A DNA stretch of 33,756 bases. Source: an uncultured Propionibacteriaceae bacterium. Lineage in GTDB: Bacteria > Actinomycetota > Actinomycetes > Propionibacteriales > Propionibacteriaceae. Every line of letters begins with the position of its first letter. Within the stretch, counting starts at the first letter, position 1. The position numbers were made by a program, and so were the translations under genes. Positions 32,779 through 33,756 of the stretch are shown piece by piece. The notes beneath the pieces are model-generated. The model saw nothing but the letters and a program-made list of their open reading frames with translations. It ran no database searches and was not told the origin of the DNA. The stretch spans positions 1-33,756 of the forward strand of contig CADCUO010000002.1 of assembly GCA_902805915.1 (NCBI GenBank), given 5' to 3'.

Positions 32779-33756
32779 TCAGGGGGCGGTTGCGCCGGCC
32801 AGCCGCGTGTTCAGGACTCGCTGCGCTGTGCCAGCGGATCTGAGTCTGCCACCGGCGTACGGAACGCCGCGGGGCCGATAGCCAAGCGCCAGCCAGACGC
32901 ACACAGCTCGCTCCGCCACCCAGAGCGGCGCCCACAAAACCGTGCTCGGCGGGTAGACCGTGGCACCACCCGCCCGCCTGCGTCCCACCTCCGCCAAGGC
33001 GCACACGACCGCGGCCAGCCCAAGCAGCCGTCGCGGACGCAGCGCACTCCACCCAATCAGCGGCAACAAGCTGAGCTCCAGCACCAGGCGCCCCGGTTGA
33101 GCGAAGTCGTCGTACGCCTGCCGCACCCGTTGTCCCCGGAAGTGCCCGCTGGTCGGCGGGACCCGGGCCACATAGATGTCGTGAGCGATGTGTTCGACGC
33201 CGCCAACGGCCTTGATCGTCCGGATCAGCTCCAGGTTCTCGAACAGCACGTCACCGCTGTAACCGCCAGCACGCTGGACGACAGATCGCCGCACCCCCAG
33301 TGTCCCCGGATAGTCGGCGCCGAGTGCTCTGTTCAGCAGCGTCCGGCCGGTGTCCCAGCAAGCGAACCATGGCAGCTCGGAGTAGTAGTTCGTCGGTCGG
33401 ACCAGATCGTAGGCGGATAACAGCTCCACCACGCGGGAGAGCTTGTCAGGTTCGTAACGGACGTCGTCATCGGCGAGCACCACCCGTTCATGCCGGGCAT
33501 GCCGGATCCCGGTCATCACTCCGGCGACCTTGCCGTTGGCCCCGGGCCACTCCTCCGGCCGCAGCTGTCGGACCTGTCCAGGCCACGCGGTCCGGTGTGC
33601 TTCGAACAGCTCCGCAGGGGACCCGTCGACGACGGTGACCGAAATCCAGTCGCACAGGCGGGTCAGGTAACAGGTCAGCTCGGCGAGCTCGGTGTCGGCG
33701 GACCACCGCAGCGGCAGCACATACTCCGCATCAAGCACAGTCGTCGGGCTGCTCAA
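32779..33756 (-). CDS. Family 2 glycosyltransferase, 5' end outside the window
   Basis: At least 325 residues; the frame is still open at the window edge, so the start is uncertain. The visible N-terminus (EYVLPLRWSADTELAEL) is the first strand of a GT-A fold. VTVVDGSP and VVLADDDVRYEPDKL follow, the latter giving the acidic metal-binding motif. Hydrophobic helices lie near residues 225-260 and 275-290 (LLPLIGWSALRPRRLLGLAAVV), so it is membrane-attached. Such enzymes transfer a sugar from a nucleotide donor to a lipid or polymer acceptor, which cannot be specified here. It may belong to a surface-polysaccharide locus beyond the window. Confidence 0.82.
   Translation of the reverse strand: MSSPTTVLDAEYVLPLRWSADTELAELTCYLTRLCDWISVTVVDGSPAELFEAHRTAWPGQVRQLRPEEWPGANGKVAGVMTGIRHARHERVVLADDDVRYEPDKLSRVVELLSAYDLVRPTNYYSELPWFACWDTGRTLLNRALGADYPGTLGVRRSVVQRAGGYSGDVLFENLELIRTIKAVGGVEHIAHDIYVARVPPTSGHFRGQRVRQAYDDFAQPGRLVLELSLLPLIGWSALRPRRLLGLAAVVCALAEVGRRRAGGATVYPPSTVLWAPLWVAERAVCVWLALGYRPRGVPYAGGRLRSAGTAQRVLNTRLAGATAP

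Overview
The window is high-GC actinobacterial DNA. The gene content fits Propionibacteriales or a close relative: DUF5302 and DUF5941 proteins, an ECF42-type sigma factor with a DGPF/YciI partner, an actinobacterial HelD, GTG starts and many ATGA/GTGA overlaps. This placement is inferred from gene families and composition. No rRNA, tRNA, CRISPR array or transposase gene was recognised.

Left part (1-10.4 kb). A lactonase (SMP-30), an alpha-ketoglutarate semialdehyde dehydrogenase and a divergent KdaD-like FAH-family dehydratase together resemble three steps of a Weimberg-type non-phosphorylating pentose pathway. Then come lysS, anmK, a YbjQ/UPF0145 protein with a Pro/Gln-rich N-terminus, a DUF5302 protein, and an overlapping pair: a HAD phosphatase and a large DUF5941/CDP-alcohol phosphatidyltransferase.

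Middle part (10.4-23.1 kb). A TetR regulator and two ABC half-transporters form a tight operon behind a perfect 18-bp palindrome placed between the predicted -35 and -10. The two ABC proteins form a textbook asymmetric heterodimer. A damaged DUF559 (Vsr-like) gene follows, bracketed by two related palindromic elements that each abut a neighbour's stop codon. Next are an AlkB-like dioxygenase, a membrane-anchored molybdopterin oxidoreductase with an internal twin-arginine motif, the three-gene proton-translocating transhydrogenase operon (pntAA-pntAB-pntB) with a coupled nucleotidyltransferase, and a PRC-barrel/DUF2382 stress protein between a sigmaB/F-type promoter and a strong terminator.

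Right part (23.1-33.8 kb) looks accessory and partly decayed. It has a PTP-like phosphatase, a 2H phosphoesterase, a methyltransferase, an ECF42 sigma gene with four single-base frameshifts whose DGPF partner reads through into it, an intact HelD helicase behind an AT-rich leader with two inverted repeats, a broken GNAT gene, a DUF4037 protein, an MFS exporter and a family 2 glycosyltransferase cut by the window edge.

Several genes (lysS, the YbjQ gene, the TetR gene, pntAA) share the geometry TANNNT - 6 nt - start codon, which predicts leaderless transcripts. No wholly new multi-gene system is evident. The best leads are the palindrome-bracketed DUF559 unit, the promoter/operator architectures and the HelD leader.
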